In this document: one piece after another, positions 24,496 to 33,254 of the stretch
How positions within the stretch are numbered: position 1 is the stretch's first letter
Layout of the letters: each line of letters begins with the position of its first letter
NCBI RefSeq assembly: GCF_014202315.1
Contig: NZ_JACHGN010000006.1
Coordinates: 1-64,000 of the forward strand
Direction of reading: 5' to 3'
Origin: Thermocatellispora tengchongensis
GTDB lineage: Bacteria; Actinomycetota; Actinomycetes; Streptosporangiales; Streptosporangiaceae
DNA length: 64,000 nt
Program-made: the position numbers and the translations under genes
The notes under the pieces: model-generated
Told to the model about the DNA's origin: nothing
The model's database searches: none
What the model saw: only the letters and a program-made list of their open reading frames with translations

Positions 24496-25793
24496 CCCGC
24501 GAGCCCCAGTTGCTTGGCCTGCTTCTCCACGTCCTTGTCGTACTGGGCGGCGCCCTCGGCGGGCGGCGTGAGCCCCGAGCCGACCGCGACGGTGATCTGC
24601 TCCAGCGACGGGCCCTTGACCGGCGACAGGAACTCCAGCGCGGGCGCGGTGGCGCCCTTGTCGATGTACGCCTGCAGGTCCTTGGCCACCTGGATGGCGT
24701 CGTCGGGCAGCTCGGCGCCCTCGATCCGGTACGGCCCGGCCGGCGCGACCACCTTGTTCACCGCGTCGGCCGCCTCGGGCGAGGCGACGAAGGCCAGGAA
24801 CTTCTTGGCCGCGTCCAGGTGCTCGGTGGTCTTGGCGATGTAGATGCCCGCCGGCTCCCAGATGGTGGCCCCGTTCTTGGCCGGGTCGGTGCCGGGGATG
24901 CCGAAGAAGCCGATGTCGGTGGCCGCCTGCGGGTACTCCGCCAGCAGCGGCGGGAGCTGGAAGCTGAGCATCGGGTAGTGCGCGCCCTTGCCCTCGACCA
25001 GCATCTTCATGCCCTGGTCGTTGGTGGCCGAGCCGAAGCCCTCGTTCAGGTAGCCCTTGGCGTGCACGTCGGCCAGGTGCTGGAAGCCGGCCACCGCGGC
25101 CGGGGTGGTGGCGAACTTGGCCTTGCCCGCGGTGTAGTCCTGGGCGAAGGTCGGGTTGGCGGCCTGGACGTTGTAGAAGTCGCCCAGGACGAACAACTGC
25201 GAGGTCCAGGTGTCCTTGAAGGTGGAGATCACCGGGGTGATCCCGTCCGCCTTGATCTTCTCGTTGTTGGCCATGAACTCGTCCCAGGTCTTGGGCACCT
25301 CCAGGCCGAGCTTTTCGTAGACCTTGCGGTTGTACAGGATGCCGCCGCCGCCCGCGGTGCCGGTGGGGACGCCGTAGACCTTGCCGGCCTGGGTGACCAC
25401 GGGCAGGAAGTCCTTCTGCACCTTCGCCAGGACCGGATCGTTCGTCAGGTCCACCATGGTCTGCGCCGGGTTGAGCGCCTGGAGCAGCGAGCCGGAGTTG
25501 TACCAGAACACATCGGACATGTCGCCGGTCGAGAGCCGGGTCTTGACGATGTTGTCGCCCTCGGTGCCGCCCGGCCGCGACTCGGTCTCGATCTTGATGG
25601 TGGGGTTGGCCTTCATGAAGGCGTCGGCCATCGCCTTGGCCGTGTCCAGGGTCGCCTGGCTGTTGTCCACCAGGAAGGACAGGGTGACCGTGCCGTCGCC
25701 GGCCGCGGGCTCAGAGCCCGAGCCGCAGGAGGTCGAAGCCGCCAGCGCGAGGGCGGCCAGTGCCGCGCCCAGCGTGCGGTGAGAGGTCTTCAC
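24489..25793 (-). CDS. Sugar-binding lipoprotein of an ABC importer
   Basis: A 434-residue cluster B solute-binding protein. The signal peptide ends in a lipobox (AASTSC, Cys23), so the protein is membrane-anchored outside. The body matches family 1 sugar-binding proteins (LSFLVDNSQATLDTAKAMADAF near the N-terminus, GVPTGTAGGGGILYNRKVYEKLGL in the hinge region). It begins the operon that ends in the alpha-L-rhamnosidase, so rhamnosides or rhamno-oligosaccharides are the likely ligand. Two LacI-type operators and a promoter lie upstream. Confidence 0.93.
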   Translation of the reverse strand: MKTSHRTLGAALAALALAASTSCGSGSEPAAGDGTVTLSFLVDNSQATLDTAKAMADAFMKANPTIKIETESRPGGTEGDNIVKTRLSTGDMSDVFWYNSGSLLQALNPAQTMVDLTNDPVLAKVQKDFLPVVTQAGKVYGVPTGTAGGGGILYNRKVYEKLGLEVPKTWDEFMANNEKIKADGITPVISTFKDTWTSQLFVLGDFYNVQAANPTFAQDYTAGKAKFATTPAAVAGFQHLADVHAKGYLNEGFGSATNDQGMKMLVEGKGAHYPMLSFQLPPLLAEYPQAATDIGFFGIPGTDPAKNGATIWEPAGIYIAKTTEHLDAAKKFLAFVASPEAADAVNKVVAPAGPYRIEGAELPDDAIQVAKDLQAYIDKGATAPALEFLSPVKGPSLEQITVAVGSGLTPPAEGAAQYDKDVEKQAKQLGLAGW

Positions 25794-25811
25794 AACGCCC
25801 CTCCGGGTCCA

Positions 25812-25825
25812 TTGAATCGTTTTAA
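25812..25825 (-). promoter_or_regulatory. LacI-type operator near the binding-protein start
   Basis: TTGAATCGTTTTAA is an imperfect palindrome around a central CG (10 of 14 positions symmetric), the classic form of a LacI-family site. It lies about 19 bases before the binding-protein start codon, downstream of the promoter. Confidence 0.5.
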
Positions 25826-25843
25826 GGGCCCCCGATGCGAGTT

Positions 25844-25872
25844 AACGTAAGCGTTACGTGAGGGACCGTCAA
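25844..25872 (-). promoter_or_regulatory. Rhamnoside operon promoter overlapped by a palindrome
   Basis: Read on the minus strand, TTGACG (25872-25867) and TACGTT (25849-25844) form a promoter with a 17-base spacer. ACGTAA at 25845-25850 and TTACGT at 25854-25859 make a perfect palindrome with a GCG centre that covers the -10 and part of the spacer. Binding there would block the polymerase, so it is the probable LacI operator. Confidence 0.6.
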
Positions 25873-25947
25873 GGGGCTTTTTGGGGAACGGTCCCCAATC
25901 GTGACCCACGTCGGCGAGCTTGCCGATCGGGCTATCTGTCAAGGTGT

Positions 25948-25961
25948 GGGTATCGTTACCC
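25948..25961. promoter_or_regulatory. Palindrome upstream of the LacI gene
   Basis: GGGTA at 25948-25952 and TACCC at 25957-25961 enclose TCGT. The core GTATCGTTAC resembles the GTAAGCGTTAC palindrome of the divergent operon, so the LacI protein may regulate its own gene. A -10-like TACAAT follows at 25984-25989. Confidence 0.45.
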
Positions 25962-26019
25962 ATGGCCGCCACGCCGGTCCTCGTACAATCGAGTGGCGTC
26001 GCGCTGGGGAAAGGGGCAC

Positions 26020-27063
26020 ATGGTCACGGAGAATCGGCGACGGCGGGTGACGATCACCGACGTGGCGAACCACGCCCAGGTCTCCACCACCGCCGTGTCG
26101 AAGGTGCTGCGCAACGCCTACGGGGTGAGCGAGGCGATGCGCGCCAAGGTACAGGCGGCCATCGACGAGCTCGGCTACCGGCCGCACGCCGCCGCGCGCG
26201 CGATGCGCGGGCGCACCTTCACCATCGGCGTGCTGCTGCCGCACATCAGGAACCCGTTCTTCGCCGACATCCTCGACGGGCTCACCGAGCAGATCGGCCC
26301 GGCCGGCTACCAGGCCATCATGGTGCAGGCGGGCGGCACCGACCCCAAGGAGGAGCGCCGCGCCGTGGACGCCCTGGTGGACCGGCAGGTGGACGGCATC
26401 CTCACCATCGCCCCGGCCCTGGCCAAGGCGGAGCTCGAGGAGATCGGCGGCGGCACCCCCACCGTGGTGCTCGGCCGGCACGACCGCTCGGCGGTCTACG
26501 ACTCGGTGCTCGACGACGACGAGGTGGGGGCCGAGCTGGTCGTCGAACACCTCATCGCGCTCGGCCACCGCCGCATCGCGCACATCACCCAGGCCGACGA
26601 CGGCCGGGGCCGGGCCACGGCCCTGCTGCAGACCATCCGGGCCAGGACCTACGAGCGGGTGATGACCGAGCACGGGCTGGCCGACCACATCGCCCTCGCC
26701 GTCACCTCCTACACCGAGGAGGGCGGCTACGAGGGCGCCAAGCGGCTCCTGGCCCGCACGCCCCGCCCGACCGCCATCTTCGCCGGCGCCGACCAGGCCG
26801 CCTACGGCACCCTCGCCGCCGTCCACGAGGCCGGGCTCACCGTGCCCGGCGACATCTCCGTGGCCGGCTACGACAACGCGCGCATCAGCCGCCTGGCGCA
26901 CATCTCGCTGACCAGCGTCGACCAGGACGGCGCCATCATGGGCCGGACCGCCGGGCGGCTGCTGCTCGAACGCATCGAGGGCCGCACGTCGGCGGTGCGC
27001 TTCTCCGTCACCCCCACCCTGGTGACCCGCCGCTCCACCGCCCCGCCCGCCGGCGCGTCCTGA
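26020..27063 (+). CDS. LacI-family transcriptional regulator
   Basis: A 347-residue regulator. The N-terminal helix-turn-helix (TITDVANHAQVSTTAVSKVLRN, about residues 10-31) and hinge helix (AAARAMRG) precede a periplasmic-binding-protein-like effector domain ending in TLVTRRS. It is divergent from the sugar importer and rhamnosidase operon, which it should repress until a sugar, perhaps rhamnose or a rhamnoside, binds. The ATG at 26020 follows GGGGAAAGGGG. The frame is open 54 codons further upstream, but that part covers the promoter region. Confidence 0.92.
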   Translation: MVTENRRRRVTITDVANHAQVSTTAVSKVLRNAYGVSEAMRAKVQAAIDELGYRPHAAARAMRGRTFTIGVLLPHIRNPFFADILDGLTEQIGPAGYQAIMVQAGGTDPKEERRAVDALVDRQVDGILTIAPALAKAELEEIGGGTPTVVLGRHDRSAVYDSVLDDDEVGAELVVEHLIALGHRRIAHITQADDGRGRATALLQTIRARTYERVMTEHGLADHIALAVTSYTEEGGYEGAKRLLARTPRPTAIFAGADQAAYGTLAAVHEAGLTVPGDISVAGYDNARISRLAHISLTSVDQDGAIMGRTAGRLLLERIEGRTSAVRFSVTPTLVTRRSTAPPAGAS

Positions 27064-27064
27064 C

Positions 27065-27087
27065 GGCGGGGCGCCCTCAGCCCCGCC
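27065..27087. terminator. Bidirectional hairpin between LacI and AraC genes
   Basis: GGCGGGGC at 27065-27072 pairs with GCCCCGCC at 27080-27087. The stem begins two bases after the LacI stop, and its loop and right arm contain the end of the convergent AraC gene (stop at 27077-27079). Confidence 0.5.
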
Positions 27088-28006
27088 CATCGCCGTCCGC
27101 CCTCGGCGCGCGCCGGGCCCGCTGCAGCGCCCCGAACCGCGCCCGGTACGTCGAGGCGGTCAGGCCGTAGTGGGCCTTGAACCGGCGGGCGAAGTTGTTG
27201 GCGTCGGCCCAGCCGACCGCCTCGCCGATCTGGGTGATCGACTGGTCGGTGTGCCGCAGCAGGGCCGCGGCCAGCTCCACCCGGAAGCGCGACAGGTACG
27301 CCATCGGCGGCAGCCCGGTGGCGGCCTTGAACCGCCGCACCAGGTGGCCGCGCGTCAGGTGCAGCTCCGCGGCCAGCTCGGCGAGCGTCCACTGCCGGTC
27401 GGGCGCCTCCTCCATCAGCCGGATCGCCCGCGCCACCGCCAGGTGGCCCGGCCCCGCGGCCTGCTCCGGAACGTCGTCGGCGTCGCGGGCCGCCGCCCGC
27501 GCCAGGCAGCCGAGCACCAGCAGCAGCCGGCCGATGATGTCGCCGCGGTGCCGCGGCCGGTCGCGCAGGCGGTCCAGCGCGTCGAGGTGCTCGGCGCACT
27601 CGATCAGGGCCGCCGGCGGCAGCCGCGTGGTCAGCATGCCATGCCGCTGCAGCGGGTACGGCCCCGTCCACAGCAGGTGGCCGAGCAGCGGGTCCTCGCG
27701 CACCCAGGCCAGCTCCCGGTGCAGCAGCTCGGCGGAGAAACAGCAGTTGTACAGGTCGAGCCGGCGGCACTCCTCGTAGCCGTGCCACACGCCGGGCCGA
27801 AGCAGCACGACGTCGCCGACGGCCAGCCGCTGCCGCCCGGCCGGCGAGACGTGCACGCCCTCCCCGCCGGTCACCACGGCGATCTCCAGGAAGTCGTGGG
27901 TGTGCACCGGATGGCTGTGTTCGTGCAGGTAGTGGCCTGCGTACGCGATCGTGCCCGGTGTGAAGTGCAGCAGCAAGCCGGATCGGTCGACGGGGGGATC
28001 GGCCAT
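27077..28006 (-). CDS. AraC-family regulator with cupin sensor
   Basis: A 309-residue regulator. The N-terminal cupin (HTHDFLEIAVVTGGEG, VGDVVLLRPGVWHGYE) should bind a sugar. The C-terminal third has the two AraC helices (TLAELAAELHLTRGHLVRRFK; ITQIGEAVGWADANNFARRFK). ATG at 28006 is taken as the start; an in-frame start at 28039 would add 11 residues. The gene is divergent from the secreted GH3 enzyme, its likely target, and adjoins the rhamnoside operon, as RhaS-like regulators do. Confidence 0.88.
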   Translation of the reverse strand: MADPPVDRSGLLLHFTPGTIAYAGHYLHEHSHPVHTHDFLEIAVVTGGEGVHVSPAGRQRLAVGDVVLLRPGVWHGYEECRRLDLYNCCFSAELLHRELAWVREDPLLGHLLWTGPYPLQRHGMLTTRLPPAALIECAEHLDALDRLRDRPRHRGDIIGRLLLVLGCLARAAARDADDVPEQAAGPGHLAVARAIRLMEEAPDRQWTLAELAAELHLTRGHLVRRFKAATGLPPMAYLSRFRVELAAALLRHTDQSITQIGEAVGWADANNFARRFKAHYGLTASTYRARFGALQRARRAPRADGDGRG

Positions 28007-28160
28007 GGCGGGACTGTACTGCCGCGCCGCCGGGCGCATCGGCAGCAGGTGAATTTCGTGCTACCTCTGGCGCACTTCGGCCTAGCTGCGTTAACCGCGG
28101 CGACACAGGATTCAGGCATGGCGGAAACACCGTCGCCACCGGCGGGAAGCACCGTCGCCG

Positions 28161-28179
28161 CCGGCGGGAAACCCGCCGG
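28161..28179. other. Hairpin and 22-bp imperfect direct repeat in AraC/GH3 intergenic region
   Basis: Two imperfect 22-base copies (ACACCGTCGCCACCGGCGGGAA, then GCACCGTCGCCGCCGGCGGGAA, one after the other to 28170) end in a stem of CCGGCGGG at 28161-28168 with CCCGCCGG at 28172-28179. The region lies between the divergent AraC and GH3 starts. It may be an AraC binding region, since AraC sites are commonly direct repeats, but this is a guess. Confidence 0.35.
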
Positions 28180-28305
28180 TCGCCCGGCGCGTCACCCTCG
28201 CCCCCGACCGCCGCGCCCGGTGACGGCAGCCGTCCGCGGCACGGCCTGACGGGCGTGACGCACGCCGTCCGCCGCAATGTGTTCCTCTGACACGGGAGGC
28301 ATCCT

Positions 28306-30597
28306 GTGGATCTACGTCATGGCGCTCGCCTTCCCCGGCGCCGCGTCGCGTTGCTCGCCGTCGCGCTGGCGATGCTGGCGCCCGGCCTGCAACCGGCCGG
28401 CGCGAGCGCGGCGGCCGGCGCGGCCGACTGCGCGGGCGTGCCGTGGATGGACACGTCCAAGTCGCCCGACCAGCGCGCGCGGGCCCTGCTCGCGGCGTCG
28501 TCGCTGGACCAGAAGCTGCGCTGGCTCGACGAGCAGTCGGCCAACGACCCCACGCGCACGACGTTCACGACCTCCGCCCCCCGGGAGCTGCCCCCCGGCG
28601 AGTTCGAGCCCGTCACGTTCACGATGCCGCCGCAGGTGCCGTGCACGCCGACCATCCAGTACACCGACGCGCCGTCCGCCATCGCGGGCGCGGGCGCCGG
28701 CGTGACGGCCTACCCGGCCAACGTCTCCCTGTCGTCCTCCTGGGACCGGTCATTGGCGTTCGAGAAGGGCGCCGCGATCGGCCACGAGGCGTGGCGCAAG
28801 CAGCGCAACGTCCTGCTGGGCCCCGGCCTGGCCGGCGGGCGCGACCCGCGCAGCGGCCGCACCTCGGAGTACCTGGGCGAGGACCCGGTGCTGGCGGGCC
28901 TGCTGGCGGGCGCGTACAGCAAGGGCGTCGGAGCCGACGACGCCGAGCCGGTGCAGGCGCAGCTCAAGCACTTCGTCGCCAACGAGCAGGAGATCGACCG
29001 CAACAACAGCTCCTCCAACGTGGACGGGCGCACGCTGCGCGAGATCTACACCCTCCCGTTCGAGATCGCGATCGACCGCGGCGACGTCGGCTCGGTCATG
29101 TGCTCCTTCAACCAGGTCAACCACGACTGGGCCTGCGGCAGCGACGAGCTGCTGAACCGGATCCTGCGCGAGGAGATCGGGTTCCGCGGCTGGGTGGTCA
29201 CCGACTTCGGCGCGCGGCACTACCTGACCGAGGACCCGCCGTCGCTCAAGGCGGGCCTGGACCAGGAGCTGAACGCCTGGCGGTACTGGACGCCCATGGC
29301 CATCAAGGAGCAGATCGCGCGGGGACGGCTGAGCGAGGCGGACGTGGACCGGGCGGCGTTCCGGATCGTGCGCGCGCACATCGCCTCCGGCCTGTTCGAC
29401 GTCCCGCGCCTGAGCGCCCCCGACGCCGACGTCTCCACCCCGCAGAGCGAGGCGCTGGCCCGCAAGCTGGCCGAACGCGGCGCGGTGCTGCTGAAGAACG
29501 ACGGCGTCCTGCCGCTGACCGGGTCGGCCAAGAAGATCGCGGTCATCGGGCCGACGGCGGCCAACACCCCGGCGGCCGGCGACATCGACGCCTCCAGCGT
29601 CTGCCTGCACACCGCCCCGAACATCCCGTGCACCGCCAGCGCGCCGCTGGACGCCATCACCGCCCGCGCCCAGGCCGGCGGCGCCACGGTGACGTACGCG
29701 GACGGCGCCGACCTGGAGACCGCCAAGGCCACCGCCGCCGCGGCCGACGTGGCCGTGGTGTTCGGCTACTACCGCGAGGGCGAGTTCGCCGACCGGCCGA
29801 ACATATCCCTGGACGGCGGCGGCGACGCCCTCATCGGCACGGTGGCCTCGGCCAACCCCAACACCGTCGTCGTGCTGCAGACCGGCGGCCCGGTGCTCAT
29901 GCCGTGGCTCGACTCGGTCAAGGGCGTCCTGGAGGTCTGGTACGCCGGCGAGCAGATGGGCCCGGCCATCGCCTCGCTGCTGTGGGGCGACACGGCGCCG
30001 AGCGGCAAGCTCACGCACTCCTTCCCCAGGTCGGAGGCCGATCTGCCGACCGCCGGCGACCCCCGGCGCTACCCCGGCACGTTCTCCGACGGCTCCGTCG
30101 TCCGCGCGCCCGGCAACACCGAGCCGCGGCAGGTGGACTACACCGAGGGCCTCAAGGTCGGCTACCGCTGGTACGAGGCCCAGGGCATCGAGCCGCTGTT
30201 CCCGTTCGGCCACGGCCTGACCTACACCACCTTCCGCTACGACAAACTGCGCGTCACGCCGGGCGTGACGAACGGGGCCAGGGAGATCCGCATCGGCTTC
30301 CGCCTCACCAACACCGGTCGGCGCACCGGCACCGAGACCGCGCAGGCGTACGTGGAACTGCCGGCCTCGGCGAACGAGCCGTCCAAGCGGCTGCTCGGCT
30401 GGAAGCGGGTCACGCTGGCCCCCGGCGAGTCGCGGAACGTGCAGATCACCATCAGCGCGGCCGACCTCGCCGACCTGCACCTCCTGGAGTACTGGAACCC
30501 GGCCACCGGCAAGTGGACCACGGCCAGGGGAAGCTACGAGATCAGCGTCGGAACCTCCTTCGACACCGCGCTGAAGGACCGATTCACCATCCGCTGA
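28306..30597 (+). CDS. Secreted GH3 beta-glycosidase
   Basis: A 763-residue exported enzyme. A twin-basic Sec signal peptide ends near residue 36 (AGASAAAG). The GH3 TIM barrel carries WVVTDFGA with nucleophile Asp300. The second alpha/beta domain contains [14 protein letters not shown] and [22 protein letters not shown] fibronectin-III-like domain ends the protein ([12 protein letters not shown] onward). It should hydrolyse beta-glucosides or related beta-linked sugars outside the cell. It starts at GTG 28306 after GGAGGC. It probably works with the neighbouring rhamnosidase system on plant glycosides. A terminator hairpin follows. Confidence 0.92.
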   Translation: MDLRHGARLPRRRVALLAVALAMLAPGLQPAGASAAAGAADCAGVPWMDTSKSPDQRARALLAASSLDQKLRWLDEQSANDPTRTTFTTSAPRELPPGEFEPVTFTMPPQVPCTPTIQYTDAPSAIAGAGAGVTAYPANVSLSSSWDRSLAFEKGAAIGHEAWRKQRNVLLGPGLAGGRDPRSGRTSEYLGEDPVLAGLLAGAYSKGVGADDAEPVQAQLKHFVANEQEIDRNNSSSNVDGRTLREIYTLPFEIAIDRGDVGSVMCSFNQVNHDWACGSDELLNRILREEIGFRGWVVTDFGARHYLTEDPPSLKAGLDQELNAWRYWTPMAIKEQIARGRLSEADVDRAAFRIVRAHIASGLFDVPRLSAPDADVSTPQSEALARKLAERGAVLLKNDGVLPLTGSAKKIAVIGPTAANTPAAGDIDASSVCLHTAPNIPCTASAPLDAITARAQAGGATVTYADGADLETAKATAAAADVAVVFGYYREGEFADRPNISLDGGGDALIGTVASANPNTVVVLQTGGPVLMPWLDSVKGVLEVWYAGEQMGPAIASLLWGDTAPSGKLTHSFPRSEADLPTAGDPRRYPGTFSDGSVVRAPGNTEPRQVDYTEGLKVGYRWYEAQGIEPLFPFGHGLTYTTFRYDKLRVTPGVTNGAREIRIGFRLTNTGRRTGTETAQAYVELPASANEPSKRLLGWKRVTLAPGESRNVQITISAADLADLHLLEYWNPATGKWTTARGSYEISVGTSFDTALKDRFTIR

Positions 30598-30603
30598 CCG
30601 GAA

Positions 30604-30630
30604 GGGGGGCGGCCACCACGGCCGCCCCCC
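30604..30630 (+). terminator. Terminator hairpin after GH3 gene
   Basis: GGGGGGCGGCC at 30604-30614 pairs perfectly with GGCCGCCCCCC at 30620-30630 around a 5-base loop, six bases after the GH3 stop. Confidence 0.75.
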
Positions 30631-30700
30631 GCCCCCGCGCACAAAGCTTCAAGACCGCTGCCCCGCCCCGGCGCTACAACAGGTGCCCGGAGGTGACGGC

Positions 30701-31603
30701 GTGGACGTGGGATTTCTCGGACTGGGCGTGATGGGCCGGCCCATGGCCCTCAACCTGGTGCGCGCCGGCACGCCCCTGGTGGTGTGGAACCGCACCCCCG
30801 CCCGTTGCGAGCCGCTGGCGGCGGCCGGGGCGCACGTGGCCCCCGGCCCCGCCGAGGTGTTCCGGCGGGCGGAGGTCGTGCTGGCCATGATGGCCGACGA
30901 GGCCGCGCTCGATGCCGTGCTGGCCCGCGGCACCGCCGCGTTCGGCCCGCGCGTCCGGGGGCGCACGCTGGTGCACCTGGGCACCGTCTCGGCCGCCTAC
31001 TCCCGCGCCCTGGAGGCCGACATCGAGGCCGCCGGAGGCGCCTACGTCGAGGCGCCGGTGTCCGGTTCGCGGGAGCCCGCGGAGGCGGGCGAACTGGTGG
31101 CGATGCTCCCCGGCCGCGACCCCGCCGTGGCCCGCGTACGCCCGCTGCTCGCCCCGATGTGCCGTGAGAGCTTCGTGTGCGGGCCGGTGCCCGGCGCGCT
31201 GCTGATGAAGCTCGCGGTCAACGTCTTCCTCATCACGATGGTCACCGGGCTGGCCGAGGCGTTCGCCTTCGCCGCGCACCACGGCCTGGATCCCCGGCTC
31301 CTGGCCGAGGTGCTGGACGCCGGGCCGATGGCCTCGGCCGTCTCCCGGGCCAAGGCCGCCAAGCTCGTGACCGGTGACTTCACCGTCGCGGCGGCCATCG
31401 CCGACGTGCTGAAGAACACCCGCCTCATCGCCGAGGCGGCCCGCGACGCCGGCGCGGCGTCGCCGCTGATCGACGTCTGCCGCGCCCTGTACGGTGAGAG
31501 CGTCGCGCTCGGGCACGGCGGAGCCGACATGGCCGCGGTCGTCGCGGCGCTCCGGGCCCGCGGGCGCCGCGGTCCCACCACATCCGAGCGGAGGTCACCA
31601 TAA
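30701..31603 (+). CDS. 3-hydroxyisobutyrate dehydrogenase-like NAD(P) oxidoreductase
   Basis: A 300-residue beta-hydroxyacid dehydrogenase. The Rossmann motif [13 protein letters not shown] is at the N-terminus, the substrate-binding [17 protein letters not shown] near residue 115, and the catalytic lysine in LLMKLAVN near residue 170. Family members oxidise 3-hydroxyisobutyrate, tartronate semialdehyde or similar compounds. GTG at 30701 follows GGAGGTG. Its TAA stop overlaps the ATA that seems to begin the next gene, so the two form an operon with an SDR enzyme. The substrate is not known. Confidence 0.87.
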   Translation: MDVGFLGLGVMGRPMALNLVRAGTPLVVWNRTPARCEPLAAAGAHVAPGPAEVFRRAEVVLAMMADEAALDAVLARGTAAFGPRVRGRTLVHLGTVSAAYSRALEADIEAAGGAYVEAPVSGSREPAEAGELVAMLPGRDPAVARVRPLLAPMCRESFVCGPVPGALLMKLAVNVFLITMVTGLAEAFAFAAHHGLDPRLLAEVLDAGPMASAVSRAKAAKLVTGDFTVAAAIADVLKNTRLIAEAARDAGAASPLIDVCRALYGESVALGHGGADMAAVVAALRARGRRGPTTSERRSP

Positions 31604-32367
31604 GCACGCACGCCCAGCAGACCGGACGGCCGGTCGCGATCGTCACCGGAGGCTCGCGCGGCATCGGCCGCAGCACGGTCCGGCGGCTGTGCGCCGACGG
31701 GTACGCCGTCCTGTTCACCCACTCCAGCTCGCCCGGCGAGGCGGCCGAGGTGGAGCGCGAGGCCCGCGAGCACGGCCACGCCGTACGCGCCCTGCGCCTC
31801 GACGTGACCGACGGCGACGCGCCCGGACGCCTGTTCGACGGGGCCGAGTCGCTCGGCGAGGTGACCGGCCTGGTGAACAACGCCGGGATCACCGGCAGGA
31901 TCGGGCCCTTCGCCGACCTGACGGACGAGGACCTGCGCCGGGTCGTCGAGGTGAACCTGGTCGCGCCGATCCGGCTGTGCCGGGAGGCCGCCCGCCGCTG
32001 GTCGGAGCGGCGGCCCGCCACCGGGCGCGCGATCGTCAACATCTCCTCGGTCGCCGCGCGCACCGGGGCGCCGCACGAGTACATCGCCTACGCCGCCGCC
32101 AAGGCCGGCCTGGAGACGCTGACCGCCGGCCTGGCCAAGGAGCTGGGGGCCCACGGCGTACGGGTCAACACCGTCTCGCCCGGGACGACCGACACCACCA
32201 TCCACGCCCGCGCCGGGGAGCCCGGACGCGCGCAGCGCGTGGCGGCGCGCATCCCCCTGGGCAGGCCCGGCGAACCGGACGAGATCGCCGCCGCCGTCGC
32301 CTGGCTGCTGTCGCCGGAGTCGTCCTACGTCACCGGGACCGTGCTGGACGTCAGCGGCGGGCTGTGA
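31600..32367 (+). CDS. SDR-family oxidoreductase with apparent ATA start
   Basis: A complete 255-residue SDR enzyme: cofactor motif TGGSRGIG (16-23), NNAG, the catalytic serine region NISSVAAR and YAAAK, and the C-terminal [15 protein letters not shown]. The frame holds no ATG, GTG or TTG between the preceding stop and 31750, which is inside the protein beyond the cofactor site. ATA at 31600 sits four bases after GAGGT and overlaps the upstream TAA as ATAA, the exact analogue of the common ATGA coupling. So either ATA is used, or the ATG has mutated, or this is a base-call error. SDRs reduce or oxidise hydroxyl groups; the substrate is unknown. Confidence 0.8.
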   Translation: MSTHAQQTGRPVAIVTGGSRGIGRSTVRRLCADGYAVLFTHSSSPGEAAEVEREAREHGHAVRALRLDVTDGDAPGRLFDGAESLGEVTGLVNNAGITGRIGPFADLTDEDLRRVVEVNLVAPIRLCREAARRWSERRPATGRAIVNISSVAARTGAPHEYIAYAAAKAGLETLTAGLAKELGAHGVRVNTVSPGTTDTTIHARAGEPGRAQRVAARIPLGRPGEPDEIAAAVAWLLSPESSYVTGTVLDVSGGL

Positions 32368-33208
32368 CCCGGTCCGCGGCGGCGAGCGCCGCGGCCCAGG
32401 CCGCCGGGGTGAGCCCGTACGCGCGCTTGAACATGCGCGTCAGATGGCTCTGGTCGGCGAACCCCGCCGCGGCCGCCACCTCGCCGAGGGCGTGCCCGGC
32501 CCGGATCAGCGCGCGGGCCCGGTCGAGCCGCCGCATGGTGCGAAAGCGCGTCGGGCTGGTGCCGAACGCGGCCCGGAACTGCCGCGCCAGCGTCCAGCGG
32601 TCCAGCCCGGAGACCCGCTCGAAGTCCTCGGCCCGGTGCCTGGTCAGCGGGTCGGCGACCAGCAGCTCGCGCACGCGGCCGAGGGCGGGCAGGTCCAGCC
32701 GGGCAGGGCCGGCGGCGCGGCCCCCGGCGTGCGCGCGCAGGGTGTCGGCGACGGCCACCGTGACCTCCGCGGCCTCGGCGTCGTCGAGCGGGTCGTCGAT
32801 GTCGCGCAGGCAGGCGGCCAGGGCCGGGTCCACCCGCCCGGCGCGGATCACCGGGTCGGCCACGAACGGCAGCGGCCCGCCGCCCAGCGAATCCCGCACC
32901 AGAGCCGGGTCGAGGTAGACGATCCGGTAGCCGAACCCGTCGTCGGTGCCCGCCGCGCCGTCGTGCACCTCGTCCGGGTGCAGCACATGCCACTCGCCCG
33001 GCAGGCAGTGGCGCGGCTCCCCCCGGTACCGGAAGGTCTGCACCCCGGCCAGCGTCACGCCGACGGCGTAGGTGTCGTGCCGGTGCGGCGCGAACGCCAC
33101 GCCGACCAGCGCGGCCTCCAGCCGTTCGATCCCGGCCGCGCCCCCGCCGAAGCGCATCCTGTGCCCGTGGGTGCGGGAACGCCGCACCACCTCGATCGTC
33201 TCCTCCAT
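32351..33208 (-). CDS. AraC-family regulator
   Basis: A 285-residue regulator with an N-terminal cupin-like sensor (FAPHRHDTYAVGVTLAGVQTF, GEWHVLHPDEVHDG) and a C-terminal double helix-turn-helix (ALGEVAAAAGFADQSHLTRMFKRA is the second). It converges with the SDR gene and overlaps it by 17 bases. It is therefore not obviously linked to the dehydrogenase pair. The target is unknown. Confidence 0.88.
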   Translation of the reverse strand: MEETIEVVRRSRTHGHRMRFGGGAAGIERLEAALVGVAFAPHRHDTYAVGVTLAGVQTFRYRGEPRHCLPGEWHVLHPDEVHDGAAGTDDGFGYRIVYLDPALVRDSLGGGPLPFVADPVIRAGRVDPALAACLRDIDDPLDDAEAAEVTVAVADTLRAHAGGRAAGPARLDLPALGRVRELLVADPLTRHRAEDFERVSGLDRWTLARQFRAAFGTSPTRFRTMRRLDRARALIRAGHALGEVAAAAGFADQSHLTRMFKRAYGLTPAAWAAALAAADRVTARR

Positions 33209-33254
33209 ACGCTCAGGCCCGGAGCCTACTACCGGTGCCGGCCGGGGGCCGCGC

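Noticed and set aside
32351-32367. Overlap of SDR and AraC genes as a sign of wrong gene ends
   Set aside because: Both C-termini match their families ([12 protein letters not shown]; the AraC second helix and short tail), so the 17-base convergent overlap is real.
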